This document shows positions 22,180 to 33,237 of a stretch of DNA of 64,000 bases, one piece after another. The DNA is from Bemisia tabaci (lineage: Eukaryota > Arthropoda > Insecta > Hemiptera > Aleyrodidae): the NCBI RefSeq assembly GCF_918797505.1, contig NC_092796.1, positions 51,962,411 through 52,026,410 of the forward strand, written 5' to 3'. Every line of letters starts with the position of its first letter. Position 1 is the first letter of the stretch. The notes beneath the pieces are model-generated. The model did not search any database. It was not told where the DNA came from and saw nothing but the letters and a program-made list of their open reading frames with translations. The position numbers were made by a program, and so were the translations under genes.

Positions 22180-23487
22180 TATTTAGAGATTCATTCAAAA
22201 TATTTTTTCTCTCGATTGAGACAGAGATTTAGCAGTAGCTAAGCTCAAAACTATTTCGAGTTCTTTTCCTCTTGTAATGTGAATGATTCCTTTCTTGTTC
22301 TATCAGTCTAATCGTTAAAAAAAAAAAATTGTCTCTCGCAGATTTTAAGAATTGATTTTTCGCTCTCTTTTCCTCAGTAAATAATACGATTAAAGTCACA
22401 ATGAACTCATTTCGTGCTCATATATTGTCTCTGCTATTCACAGATGAAGTACAGGAAAATTATCAAAAAAAGTTAGGTAAAATATGCTTTCTAAACTCTG
22501 ATTGAGGTGAAATTAGTTGAATCGATCCTTTCACTCCTCGGAATGAAGATACGCCGAAGCGATACGTCGTATTTTTATGGGCCTGCCAGCAGACGCTCTT
22601 TAATAACAGATTATTAGAGGGTACATCGAGAGAACTCGATCTCTAAGTGGATTTTCCACTACTCAATGCTCGGAAAGCATTTAAGGTAAGGAATGAATAG
22701 CCACGCACCGATACGGTCAAGAGTCGAGCTTCCTCAGCGCGGGTTCGGCGGGAGTATCTGGAGCACCATAATCATTATGTCCTTCTCTCCATTGCAATTG
22801 TCGTTAAATCCACTTATTGTTCCTTTAAAAGTAAATAATCACGTTAAATCAGGTTAAAGCTCAAGCACGAAGCGTGGATCGACGCGAAATAATTGATGCC
22901 GCTCGCGGGAGCCAATCAGCGATCGGCCCAGGGGCAGGGGGACAGGGGGGGACAAGGGGGCATCCGATACAAATACAGGCGTGGAGAGCATCTCATTAAA
23001 ATCAGGGGGATTTTCGGTCACGCTTTCTAGCGGCCGGAGATAGCAGAGACCATCACAGACCATCAGCTGATTTGCATCGCCCTTGTTGCGAAGTTGGTTC
23101 GCGGGCTGAGCCTGTGTCACTATTCCCGAGGAAGAGCACCGTATGTAGGCGGAAAATTGGTTTTTTTACCGTAAATCACTTATAAAGATAATATTACAGG
23201 AATGCCACACTAACGATATAATAAATGTAGTCTGGTGAAACAAAGATGAAGTTAGCAAAAGAATGCTAATTTTCCCTTTACGATGATTGATGGTCCTCGT
23301 GTTCCTTTAAGAATTGTTGGTGAAATTAAAGCCGTGTTGTTTTCGCTCTTCTCTATAGGCAGTTTTCTTACCCTTGTTTTTAACGCACAAAATATTTTGC
23401 AAATATTTATTAACTGTAGATATATACAACAACTACCCCTCCTGTATTAAAATAGCATTCCTTTTCCAAGCACTTTAATTAGAGGAG
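22180..23487. other. No gene recognised
   Basis: Unique-looking DNA with a G-rich patch (22927-22961). The minus frame at 22854-23120 contains this patch and shows no domain. Confidence 0.3.
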
Positions 23488-23713
23488 CACTGGAAAAAAA
23501 ACACATTGGATCTAGAGTCCAGACTCTTGAAAACATTGACAAGAAAAAGGACTCTTGATTCAATCAGATTTAAGCTTAAATCAAAAGGAAATCCGCTCAA
23601 ATTAAGAGGCTTGGTTCTTTATTTAAGCTTAAATCTGATTGAATCGGGAGTATAATTCCTTGTCGATGTTTTTAAGAGTCTGGACTCTAGATCCAATGTG
23701 TTTTTTTCCAGTG
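23488..23713. mobile_element. CACTG-ended palindromic MITE (family B), copy 3
   Basis: Ends CACTGGAAAAAAAACACATT and inverse. The flanks are AG on both sides (23486-23487 and 23714-23715). The arms pair nearly end to end. Confidence 0.88.
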
Positions 23714-24939
23714 AGCGACAATATGCAATCACAAAATTATAATTAGAGCCTCAGATCTTCCACATAAAATTATTTGTATATTGAAGCTTCTTAATCATCA
23801 AAATGCATGCAGCACTACCAACATGCCTTTAATAGACCACGATAGTGAGGATGGAATCCACAAAATTCACCTGACAACGTTTAGCTTGTGTGGTTGCCAC
23901 ATTTCATGTAACTGTAGTTTCTTCCTGCATTTTTCGTAGTGACAGTTCAAAGAATCCTTGCTGGATAGACAACAGGGTGCTTTGAAGATAAGTATCGAAA
24001 GTACAGCCTCCGACTTAGCAGAACACGGTCGGGCAATATGTACAGCTTAATGAGTAACAATTATATCTCAGATTTTCACAATCAGCTCGGAACAATCGAA
24101 AACAAAAGTCAGCTAATGATCGATCGAGTGTGGTCAAGTGAAAGTTCTAGTTTTGAGGGTTTGGGCGCTCGCTTTTCCTTTCACTTGCGTCGAGAGTCGC
24201 GCTATTCGATGAGAGCTCCGGACCAATCATGATTTTTCTCCTTTTTTGGTGCAATGAGTAATTAAGTAGCCTTTTATTTTTCGAGGAAATAAGTTCAGCT
24301 TATGGTACTAATCTCGTCTATGACTATGTATTCAAAGCGACAAGTCGAGAGACTTTAACGCAAAGTTAGAAAAAATAACCGAGTCCGATCAGGATCCAAT
24401 ATGATATAAGGATCGCTATCATGTAAATCTAGCATGTATCATATATGTGTGTATCATGTGTGTATCATGTGTCTGTATCATGTAATCCGTGTAAATTGTT
24501 AGTCATCACTATATCAAAATGTGTTTACTAACGCCGGATTTTTTTCTTGTTTCAGGTGAGCTAAATTTTACTTTTATCTTCGATTTCAATTTAATTTGAG
24601 TGAGGAGCTCCTGGTAAGTCTATACTCTATGTAAAGCACAGACTGTTCTCATATTTCAGAGTGCGTGTATGAATATGAGTTTTCACACTGTAAAGCAATT
24701 TTCCTTTTCTTGTAAAATTTTCCGCTAATTTCTTCTTTTAACACCTTGCATTATCATTCTTTCAAGAATTTTATCAATCCCTCTTCTGTTACTAGTTTAT
24801 CGTAAAAATAATTTTATCAAGTTCAAAATACATTGATTTATCAATTGAACCACATCCAATTAAAGTTTTCTCGATTATACTTCAAAATTTTATCGATCAT
24901 TGGAAAAACCTATGAGTGGTAAGAAAAAAACATAAAATT
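23714..24939. other. No gene recognised
   Basis: Contains a GTGTATCAT-type microsatellite at about 24435-24485. Short frames only. Confidence 0.35.
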
Positions 24940-25166
24940 TTGATTCCTGCCGAATTTCCCTTGATAAAATGATTATATGGAAGAAGAAAGTTACGCATAT
25001 TTTACCTTGAAATTTGCAAATATTTTAGAATGGGTCGGGGAGAAAAGTGCCTGAAAAGTTAGAAGAAATACTGACGACTTTCCCAATTAATATGTTTGTT
25101 TTCAAAGGAAACGCGATAACGGCTGACTGAAGGTTCATACGGTGTTTTTACTTAGCACAGCAGATT
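24940..25166. mobile_element. Palindromic MITE family I, diverged copy
   Basis: It runs from CTGCCGAATTTCCCTTGATA to TCATACGGTGTTTTTACTTA then GCACAGCAG. The left tip with the GTGCTAAGG motif is lost. A family G fragment begins about 12 bases beyond. Confidence 0.6.
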
Positions 25167-25177
25167 AAAGGAATGGA

Positions 25178-25286
25178 CCGAGTTCATTGGAAAGGAACCA
25201 ACCCACATTAAGTTAAAACTGAAAAAAAGAGGTTTGAAGTTTTATGTCTGCATAAGGCTGAATGTAAGAAATTGAACTTTTATCCC

Positions 25287-25326
<40 letters not shown>
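25178..25326. mobile_element. Family G MITE fragment ending in poly(A)
   Basis: One arm, GGACCGAGTTCATTGGAAAG then GGTTTGAAGTTTTATG, ends at a 33-base A run (25294-25326). The other arm is missing. The A run may have grown from an A-rich centre and is not evidence of retrotransposition. Confidence 0.6.
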
Positions 25327-25329
<3 letters not shown>

Positions 25330-25920
25330 GACTCTCAGTTTTTGGCAGCAGAAAATATACGGCTCTTGAATCTCAAAATTCCGAACTAAATCTTTTCGAA
25401 AATGTGAGTTGGTTGTTTTCTGATAAACTCGGTCTAAATGCTCGTCGAATCAACATTGGTGCTTGTTCTTCTGTTTATTCCCTTGGCAAATTAGCGCAAA
25501 CCGACAACAGGCCGTCCAGCGCCGTTTTACAAGAGGCCTACAGGCTTAATTTAATATTGTTTGGACAGCGCAAGAGCGACGGCGGCGGCGGCGCTATCGC
25601 AACTTTTCGGCCAATAAACGGAGCCCGAGCCGCGGGAAACTCGGACGTTGCGACTCTCAGCGGGTTCGCGAGCCGCAATTAAACTGCCGAGCATCAAGCG
25701 GCATTGTGTCGACCGATGATTTGCCCTCCGAAATTTCCCGAAATCTGGGACGCGGGACTTTTTTTTTTGGACTTCAATTACCGCGATTCGACCCGGGTCA
25801 TTTCGGGCGTTCGGAATGTGTCTGGCTGATTTGCATTCTGATCGAGCCTCCTTACTCGCAGTTGCCAGATTTAACTCTCAAATAGACTTATTTATGCTAA
25901 AAGGAACTATGTCGTTACGC
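25327..25920. other. No gene recognised
   Basis: Includes a GC-richer patch (25560-25680) with a 5-unit GGC run. The open frame at 25404-25682 (+) has no recognisable domain. Confidence 0.3.
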
Positions 25921-26157
25921 TCCGGCCAAAGTATCACAAGTACCATGCGACGTTTCAAAATTTCCGCCGCCGTTTTATTTTTTTACACAGAATTTGTTGG
26001 TTTAATCTGTTTGAAAATTTCACTGAATTTTATCGGCAGCACAAAGAAAATTCCGTGAAATTTTCGACCGGATTTGGTGAACAATGTTTCTGTAAAAATA
26101 TAAAATAGCGGCGGAAATTTTTAAATGTCGCATGGTGCTCGTGCTACTTTGGCCGGA
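25921..26157. mobile_element. Inverted-repeat element with TCCGGCCAAAGTA ends
   Basis: The outer arms TCCGGCCAAAGTATCACAAG and GTGCTACTTTGGCCGGA pair, as do inner arms around CCATGCGACG/TGTCGCATGG and AAAATTTCCGCCGC/GCGGCGGAAATTTT. Part of the centre resembles 61500-61585. No target duplication is obvious. Confidence 0.8.
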
Positions 26158-26534
26158 AGGTGACGATGAGTAGATGAATACAATTGGAAGGATGTACATA
26201 AGTAGGATTTATAGGTACTTTTATTCGTTGAATGTGTCCACATATAGTTCCTCCTAGCATGAGGAGGTCCTAATGGATCAGAAGGCTCACAAAACATTTT
26301 CTCTACGCCCACAAAATGCTGTAGGCATCGGGATACTCCTCGAGTTCTTTGACGATTAGAATTCTGATCGCCACAGTTGAAGTTCCTGCGGGACAACCAA
26401 AATAAGGACGGTGAGAATTTGCATGAAATATCCTCACTAAGGAATTAGGACCATAGGAACCGGAATTTTAGGATATTTCGTATTTTGTGCTGGAATTTGT
26501 GTCCAGAACAACCGAAATTCCTACAGCGTCATTT

Positions 26535-26672
26535 GGACTGCATTTTGCAATTTAGAACTATAAATTCTGGCTCATCTGAAAAAAACACTTAGGTGCATAG
26601 GGAAACTAATGGCACATACGTTGTTTTTAAACCGGGATAGTATTTATGGTTCCAAATTGCAAATTGTAGTCC
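26535..26672. mobile_element. GGAC-ended MITE (family C), copy 4
   Basis: Reading from GGACTGCATTTTGCAATTTA to GTAGTCC, the flanks are ATTT on both sides (26531-26534 and 26673-26676), a clean 4-bp target duplication. Confidence 0.9.
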
Positions 26673-27411
26673 ATTTGAAGTCTCTTTTAAATTTAATAAT
26701 GAAGTAACTTTGAGATCTACAAGATGGTCTGCAGATTTTTTCAGACTATGCTGTCTTTGAATTGCCTGAACTTTGACAGAAAACGCACACACGCGCATAT
26801 ATACACAGTCAAACTTTACTCAACGTCAAAAAACAAACAACAACACTCAAACAACAAACTTGGTCAAACATCACTCAAACTTGACAGAGTCACCGAGGTC
26901 GTCCCAGGGATCATTCCCGATGATTATCAGGAACTCTCCCGTTCCCGGCACTTGACTTTTCGGGAAAACTCCGATCTCTCACATTTTTTTTCTTTTGGCA
27001 ATTTTTTACGGGATCTACGGCACCGCCGCCGATGCAATGGCTCCGTGCAATCGGAAGAGCCAATTCACACAATCCGTGCGTAGCTGGACTCGGGGTTGTT
27101 GGCTCCCGGTTGGACTCCTCCAAGTCGAGGTTTGGCACTTGGTCCAAAGTTTGGAAATTACAAGTCACGGCGAGTTGTAGCCCGGTGCCAATCCGGCTGC
27201 ATATTCAACACGGATCCCGGGGAGATTGTCGCGGGCCCGCATATTTGCACAGAACTCACGTACCCTGAGAATGAGCGCAGAGCGAGCCGTGTCCAAGCGC
27301 TGGGAGGCAAAATTCCAACAATGGTTCTTTCGGTGCCTACAAACGACCCATCGCCAGGCTAACAAACCTGTGCGAAGATACCTAACCAGTGTCATGCGCC
27401 CTACTGGAATA
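26673..27411. other. No gene recognised
   Basis: Several overlapping frames of 60-120 codons occur on both strands around 26910-27360. None shows a recognisable domain, and their overlap on both strands argues against coding. Confidence 0.3.
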
Positions 27412-27439
27412 CATTGGCGGATCCAGCAAATTGGCAACA

Positions 27440-28913
27440 GGGTCATTCCACGTCAACTGTACCAGGCTCGGAACCCGACCCCCTCCGATTTGGCTGAAAA
27501 TTGGTATACGGGGTCTTTACATCATTATAAGAAACTAATTTGAAGGGTTTTCCCATCTGACGCCCCGTTCGCGAGATATCGACCCCCAAAGATGGGGTGA
27601 ATTTTAGCGATATTCAAAAACGCCCGTTTTAGCGATTCTCATTTTCTCGACTTCCCTCTCTTTGACTCTCCATAGCGAGACTCTGTATCAATCCATCATA
27701 CTTTGAAAGAGTGTTTCTAGACCAGTTTTTCATGTAGATTCTGAATATGCCATCGAAATTTAGCTAAAAATTATTCTAATGGCCGTAATTTAGGGTTTTT
27801 TAAAATTTACGATTTTTTCGCCATTCAATGTTCAAACTGAAAACTCGAAAAAACTGTCTCTCAGATTTTCGATTTTTTTTTTTTACTTCAAGCTTAGGAT
27901 GTATACTTTCAGTTCATATACTTTTTTTCAATGGAACTCGGACGGTTAAGGGCCTAAAAAAATTCAAATAGGCCAAAAAAGGTCAAAAATGGTAAAAAAA
28001 GACGAGTTTTTACATGTTAATCCAAATCTTTCGATAGTAAACTCTTCAATTATCGATATTTTTTCCCTTTTTACCCTCTAATATGTATAAAATTAGACTT
28101 GCAACGCTTCCCATACATTCACCGATCGATTAACGGCCTGAGGGAAACCGGAAACCGACCGAAAATCCTCGAAATTTACGCAAAAAGGCAATTTTTCACA
28201 TCGTAACCGATGCATTCCATGGATTGTAACTGCAATTTCCAATTTTCTCTATCTATTTCAACCTTAAAGTATATACTTACGAGTAAAAAACACTTACTAA
28301 CGTGCATCGATGGGGCACGGATCTAAATGGAAATTAAAACCGGCCGGAAATGCTCAAAAATGACGGCGAAAAACGATTTATTACACGGGAACCGATGCAT
28401 CTCCTGAATAGTCACTGAAATTTTAATATTTTCTCTTTACTTCAACCTTATGGTGTAATCTTTCGAGTACTTAACACTAATAAAAGTGCATCGATGTGTT
28501 ACGGAGCTAAACGGAAATGGAAACCGGCCGGAAATGCTCAAAAAAGGCGGGGTTTCCCACCGTAATCCGAGCATCTCATGAATAGTCATTGCAATTTTCA
28601 TTTTTGTTTCTCTTCTTCGAACTCAAGGTGTAATTTTGAAAAGCTTGCATTACACATTATCCATTTATTGGTAGAATATCTAAAAAAAAAAACCGAATTA
28701 GAAATAAACCGAAAATTCAAAAAAAAAGAAAAAAAAAGGCGATAAATGACGTTGAATAAGTGGAGTTGATTTGAATCGATGATATGATTTAAAGGAGCCG
28801 ATGCTTGCATCATAAAAATCGCCGATTATAAACTTGACGGTGGAAAAATATGATGCACTTCATCGATCCTTTGGAGGACCTTTCTAAAGGTAAAGGCAGC
28901 CTGACACTCCTTT
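27440..28913 (+). repeat. Left terminal inverted repeat of the foldback element
   Basis: About 1,474 bases, mirrored at 31623-33098. The inner part (about 27850-28690) is built from degenerate units of roughly 175-185 bases. CCGATGCAT-type motifs recur at 28207, 28392 and, as CCGAGCATC, 28567. Each is followed by a T-rich block, TCAACCTTA, GCATCGATG and AACCGGCCGGAAATGCTC. Open frames here (28598-28813 -) occur in both arms but are short and low-complexity. Confidence 0.92.
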
Positions 28914-29140
28914 AGATTGATATAATCCACTCCGTAGATTGATATTTCAGTTTCTCTAATCTTTTCTCTCCTGAGCTATAACAAAGAGAAGGTGACTCAG
29001 AGTAACTGCCCCGAGGTCGGCCTCTTCCTTCTCTTTTGATTGAGCTCAGTGGTCAAGTACGGCCTCCAGTGATGCGGTCAGGTCAAGTCAAGACCTTAGG
29101 TTCCTCTTTCTTTTCTGGAACTCTGGTTGTTATGGTTTTA

Positions 29141-29251
29141 CTAGCCGTTCTGGACGCGCTAAGCGCGTCCGTCACGGCCAGCCAAGGGGCTGTGCCCCCT
29201 GGACCCCCGATCACTCGCTAGGCGAGTGACATTCAGCTCGCTCCGCGAGCT
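29141..29251 (-). repeat. GC-rich four-hairpin module, left copy
   Basis: Four perfect or near-perfect palindromes follow one another: GGACGCGCTAAGCGCGTCC, GGGGCTGTGCCCC, GTCACTCGC/GCGAGTGA (separated by CTAG-like loops) and AGCTCGCTCCGCGAGCT. The block begins with CTAGCCGTTCT. An inverted copy with base-paired differences lies at 31132-31242. Neighbouring DNA is AT-rich, so the composition is foreign to its setting. Confidence 0.9.
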
Positions 29252-29977
29252 ATTTTTCTCAGTCATTGGACATGTGATCACTAAGATGTATACATTTTGG
29301 AGACTCTGGAGGCAAAAATAATTCCGCCACAGAACCTTGTTGCCGGAGCGTGCCATCATTTGCACATGAATAGATGTGTGGTGTGTGGAGATGAAGCGAT
29401 GATGGGGATCGATCATTTCTTCAAAAACACATTTGATTGGGGCCTCATCCCATCGGGTGGCGGAAAAAGACAATCCATGGATCTCCTCCCGCGATTTGAC
29501 TTACTGAAGTAGCAAAAGTTCATCTTTACCTCTTAAGAAGATTATCGGTGGCGTAGGGGTCTAAAAACTGCTCAACGATAATATAGTTTGAGTTCCGAAT
29601 CGCAATGAGCCCACTCGTGTTTTTTTCTTAAACTTTCATCGCATATAAATTTCTCTGATGTTTTTGTTGATTGCATATTAGTAATCATATCCTCATTTCA
29701 TTTCCTTGCCCTTTCCTTTTTCCTTTTTTGTAGCATCTTGGTCCATTTACAATTATTATTTTCAAAATAGCTTTCCCCTAGTATACAATTGATGCTTCAA
29801 ACGGAATCAGTTGTTTTAATGACATTTCTGGCTAAATCATGGGTTTTCCCAGGAAGGCAGTCTATCGTCCCTCCCGGACTCTATTGTTGCCAGATAAGTT
29901 GCTTTTTTAGCACTTTTCTCAACTCAAATCCATGTAAAATATTCACATTTATCGCACAATCTGGCAACCTCTCTAGT

Positions 29978-30183
29978 GAAATAGAAAAAGGTAGAATCGC
30001 TGAAAGTCTGAATCCTTCGAAGTTTATATTAATGATATATTAATGATGGTTTTGTTCTTTGCTCTACTTCATTTGTATCGTCGCTTTTTCTTTGGTTTGA
30101 ATCCGCTCTTCAAATTTGGGATTCTGAGTTTTCCAACAAATCATTAATATAAACTTCGAAGGATTCTGCCTTTTTCTATTTCA
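29978..30183. mobile_element. Palindrome with TGAAATAGAAAAAGG ends
   Basis: The left arm TGAAATAGAAAAAGG and TCCTTCGAAGTTTATATTAA pair with their inverses at 30135-30183. The left arm has an extra 19 bases. CCCTCCCGGACTCT occurs outside on both sides (near 29870 and 30205), suggesting duplication of flanking DNA. Confidence 0.7.
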
Positions 30184-30566
30184 CTCGAGGGGAAGTGTCC
30201 CCTCCCGGACTCTCTTCCCCACCCGGTGACTGACGCTGCGCTGTGTTGAACGGTTCAGCCTGAACCTTTCCCCTACGTCTGACCGTTCCCCACTCCTCTG
30301 TCAATCGAACCATGCCACCGCTTTTACGTATTGTCGCTCGCCCGCCCAGGGACCTACCGGCCAGCGGTCATTTATTTGATGATAAATCTCGCTCATGCTC
30401 CTACGCAGCTACGCATTGATTACGCCAGGAAATTACTTTCCAAATAATTAGAATTTCTTCGATAATAGTTTTCTTTATTTATTCGACGGTATTTTTTCTC
30501 TGTTCTACTGTGATTTCCTTGGTTCTCTACTGTGTTTGACTGTGTTGAAATTTATATTAATACTCA

Positions 30567-30853
30567 CACGGAGAAAAAAACTTCGTGCATGGGACCCGAC
30601 GTTGAGATCATATGAATCTCTTAAAACTTGAGATCCAGCTGCCGAAATTCGGGTCAGAAATCTGAAACACTTCGGTATGCACCGAGTACTTCAGATGTGT
30701 GACCTGAAACCTTCGGTATATACCGAACTACTTCAATTGTCTGACCCGAACTTCGGCAGATGGACCTTAACTTTTCGGATACGTGATCCGAAAACTTCAG
30801 AGATCCATATGATCTCAGCTTCGGGTTCCATGCACAAAATTTTTTTCTCCGTG
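30567..30853. mobile_element. Palindromic MITE family H, complete copy
   Basis: The ends are CACGGAGAAAAAAACTTCG and inverse TTTTTTTCTCCGTG. Inside, GAGATCATATGAATCTC and CCATATGATCTCAGCTTC pair, with several CTTCGGTATRYACCGA modules at the centre. It is nested in the foldback element. Confidence 0.8.
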
Positions 30854-30898
30854 TTTCCTTTTAGGGGACGCAACTAAAATTTTAGTAATTTTTTTCAG

Positions 30899-30935
<37 letters not shown>

Positions 30936-31131
30936 GGCTAACAGTGGCTCCTCACCTTTTCGTGGTGTTGGCTGTTTTTACTAAGTGGGAACCGTCCATT
31001 TTAAGATATAGTCTATTTCTTGCCAGCTGCCATTATTATTCTACAAGTTAATTGTGGAGTGAGAATTTCATAATGTTTTCTATGAAATCTTCAAAATATA
31101 GGGATTAAAAATTTGCAACTACTACAAAATC

Positions 31132-31242
31132 GGCTCGCGAAGCGAGCCGAATGTCACTCGCGTAGCGAGTGACCGGGGGTCCAGGGGGCGTAGCCCCCGG
31201 CTAGGCGTGACGGGCGCGCGAAGCGCGCCCAGAACGGCTAGT
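31132..31242 (+). repeat. GC-rich four-hairpin module, right copy
   Basis: The order is mirrored: GGCTCGCGAAGCGAGCC, GTCACTCGCGTAGCGAGTGAC, GGGGGCGTAGCCCCC and GGGCGCGCGAAGCGCGCCC, ending ACGGCTAG. Compared with the left copy, several stem pairs change on both sides at once (A-T to G-C), so the stems are preserved although the sequence differs. Confidence 0.9.
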
Positions 31243-31622
31243 AAATTATACGAGTGTATGGAAAGGCAGCGTGATGTCTCACCCTTTTTCAAATTTTAGC
31301 TTTTACTTTTTTGCAATATTTATTGTCAATATTAATGAACGATATTTTCTTCCTGTCCGTAAATCAGGTCCAAGTCAAACCTCCATTTCTTATTCGAACT
31401 ATCTTCCTCATTTTATTGTAACTATTGCTGGAATTCTCAGTCAAGTCGAAGTCTAAGGCACACTTGGTCCCTAATTTAAACATCGTCCGCCGATGGATTC
31501 CCCTCAACCTCCTCCACGTGAGAAAAAAAAAAAAAGTTAGGGCTGGCCGTTCTTCATCGCCTCTATTCAGAAGCCGTAGGGGTGTAATTCTTAGCTAGTT
31601 ATCTTGGCTTCTAACTTTTTTG

Positions 31623-33098
31623 AAAGGAATGTCAGGCTGCCTTTACCTTTAGAAAGGTCCTCCAAAGGATCGATGAAGTGCATCATATTTTTCCACCGTC
31701 AAGTTTATAATCGGCGATTTTTATGATGCAAGCATCGGCTCCTTTAAATCATATCATCGATTCAAATCAACTCCACTTATTCAACGTCATTTATCGCCTT
31801 TTTTTTCTTTTTTTTTTGAATTTTCGGTTTATTTCTAATTCGGTTTTTTTTTTTAGATATTCTACCAATAAATGGATAATGTGTAATGCAAGCTTTTCAA
31901 AATTACACCTTGAGTTCGAAGAAGAGAAACAAAAATGAAAATTGCAATGACTATTCATGAGATGCTCGGATTACGGTGGGAAAACCCCGCCTTTTTTGAG
32001 CATTTCCGGCCGGTTTCCATTTCCGTTTAGCTCCGTAACACATCGATGCACTTTTATTAGTGTTAAGTACTCGAAAGATTACACCATAAGGTTGAAGTAA
32101 AGAGAAAATATTAAAATTTCAGTGACTATTCAGGAGATGCATCGGTTCCCGTGTAATAAATCGTTTTTCGCCGTCATTTTTGAGCATTTCCGGCCGGTTT
32201 TAATTTCCATTTAGATCCGTGCCCCATCGATGCACGTTAGTAAGTGTTTTTTACTCGTAAGTATATACTTTAAGGTTGAAATAGATAGAGAAAATTGGAA
32301 ATTGCAGTTACAATCCATGGAATGCATCGGTTACGATGTGAAAAATTGCCTTTTTGCGTAAATTTCGAGGATTTTCGGTCGGTTTCCGGTTTCCCTCAGG
32401 CCGTTAATCGATCGGTGAATGTATGGGAAGCGTTGCAAGTCTAATTTTATACATATTAGAGGGTAAAAAGGGAAAAAATATCGATAATTGAAGAGTTTAC
32501 TATCGAAAGATTTGGATTAACATGTAAAAACTCGTCTTTTTTTACCATTTTTGACCTTTTTTGGCCTATTTGAATTTTTTTTAGGCCCTTAACCGTCCGA
32601 GTTCCATTGAAAAAAGTATATGAACTGAAAGTATACATCCTAAGCTTGAAGTAAAAAAAAAAAAATCGAAAATCTGAGAGACAGTTTTTTCGAGTTTTCA
32701 GTTTGAACATTGAATGGCGAAAAAATCGTAAATTTTAAAAAACCCTAAATTACGGCCATTAGAATAATTTTTAGCTAAATTTCGATGGCATATTCAGAAT
32801 CTACATGAAAAACTGGTCTAGAAACACTCTTTCAAAGTATGATGGATTGATACAGAGTCTCGCTATGGAGAGTCAAAGAGAGGGAAGTCGAGAAAATGAG
32901 AATCGCTAAAACGGGCGTTTTTGAATATCGCTAAAATTCACCCCATCTTTGGGGGTCGATATCTCGCGAACGGGGCGTCAGATGGGAAAACCCTTCAAAT
33001 TAGTTTCTTATAATGATGTAAAGACCCCGTATACCAATTTTCAGCCAAATCGGAGGGGGTCGGGTTCCGAGCCTGGTACAGTTGACGTGGAATGACCC
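31623..33098 (-). repeat. Right terminal inverted repeat of the foldback element
   Basis: Inverse of 27440-28913. Seen differences include one extra A in a run at about 31979-31983 and changed T-run lengths near 31799-31818. The near identity indicates recent insertion or ongoing gene conversion between the arms. Confidence 0.92.
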
Positions 33099-33237
33099 AA
33101 CATCGTCTCTTCTCCGTTTAAACACATGGAATGTATCGATTCTTGGGGGGCCAAGTAAGATCCGATAAGAATCGATTATTTAGCATAGGTTTAAATGGAG
33201 GTAATCCGCTGTTGCTAAATTGCCGGATCCGCCTCTG

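Larger units (their letters stand above)
29252..31131. other. Centre of the foldback element, no recognised gene
   Basis: Short open frames at 29297-29512 (+) and 29159-29473 (-) overlap each other and show no transposase signature. The centre also holds two smaller palindromic elements (29978-30183 and 30567-30853) and an A run at 30905-30933. An autonomous partner would be needed for movement. Confidence 0.6.
27440..33098. mobile_element. 5.66-kb foldback transposon with 1.47-kb terminal inverted repeats
   Basis: The element starts GGGTCATTCCACGTCAACTG and ends with the exact inverse. AACA flanks both sides (27436-27439 and 33099-33102), and the interrupted host MITE reads through with a single AACA. 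The terminal inverted repeats are 27440-28913 and 31623-33098 and differ at only a few indels or substitutions, for example in A-run lengths. The 2.7-kb centre has no recognisable transposase. It holds an inner inverted pair of hairpin modules, two nested palindromes and a 29-base A run. Long inverted repeats made of internal repeats recall Drosophila foldback or Galileo elements, but those make 9-bp and 7-bp duplications. The superfamily is therefore unassigned. Confidence 0.93.
27412..33237. mobile_element. hAT-like MITE CATTGGCGGATCC (family K), split by a foldback element
   Basis: The left piece is 27412-27439 and the right piece 33099-33237. Joined, they match the 163-bp copy at 35489-35651. 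The 8 bases outside are CTGGAATA on the left and CTTGAATA on the right, a 7/8 target duplication. The foldback transposon at 27440-33098 inserted later into its left arm. Confidence 0.85.

Noticed and set aside
25294..25326. Poly(A) run as a SINE tail
   Set aside because: The sequence before it is an arm of a family G DNA transposon, whose centre is naturally A/T-rich.
28598..28813. Seventy-one-codon frame present twice (28598-28813 minus and 31723-31938 plus), nearly identical
   Set aside because: The identity is explained by the terminal inverted repeats. The translation is dominated by Phe and Lys runs from A/T tracts.
30905..30933. Poly(A) run as evidence of a retroelement inside the foldback centre
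   Set aside because: No target duplication, reverse transcriptase or repeat similarity accompanies it.
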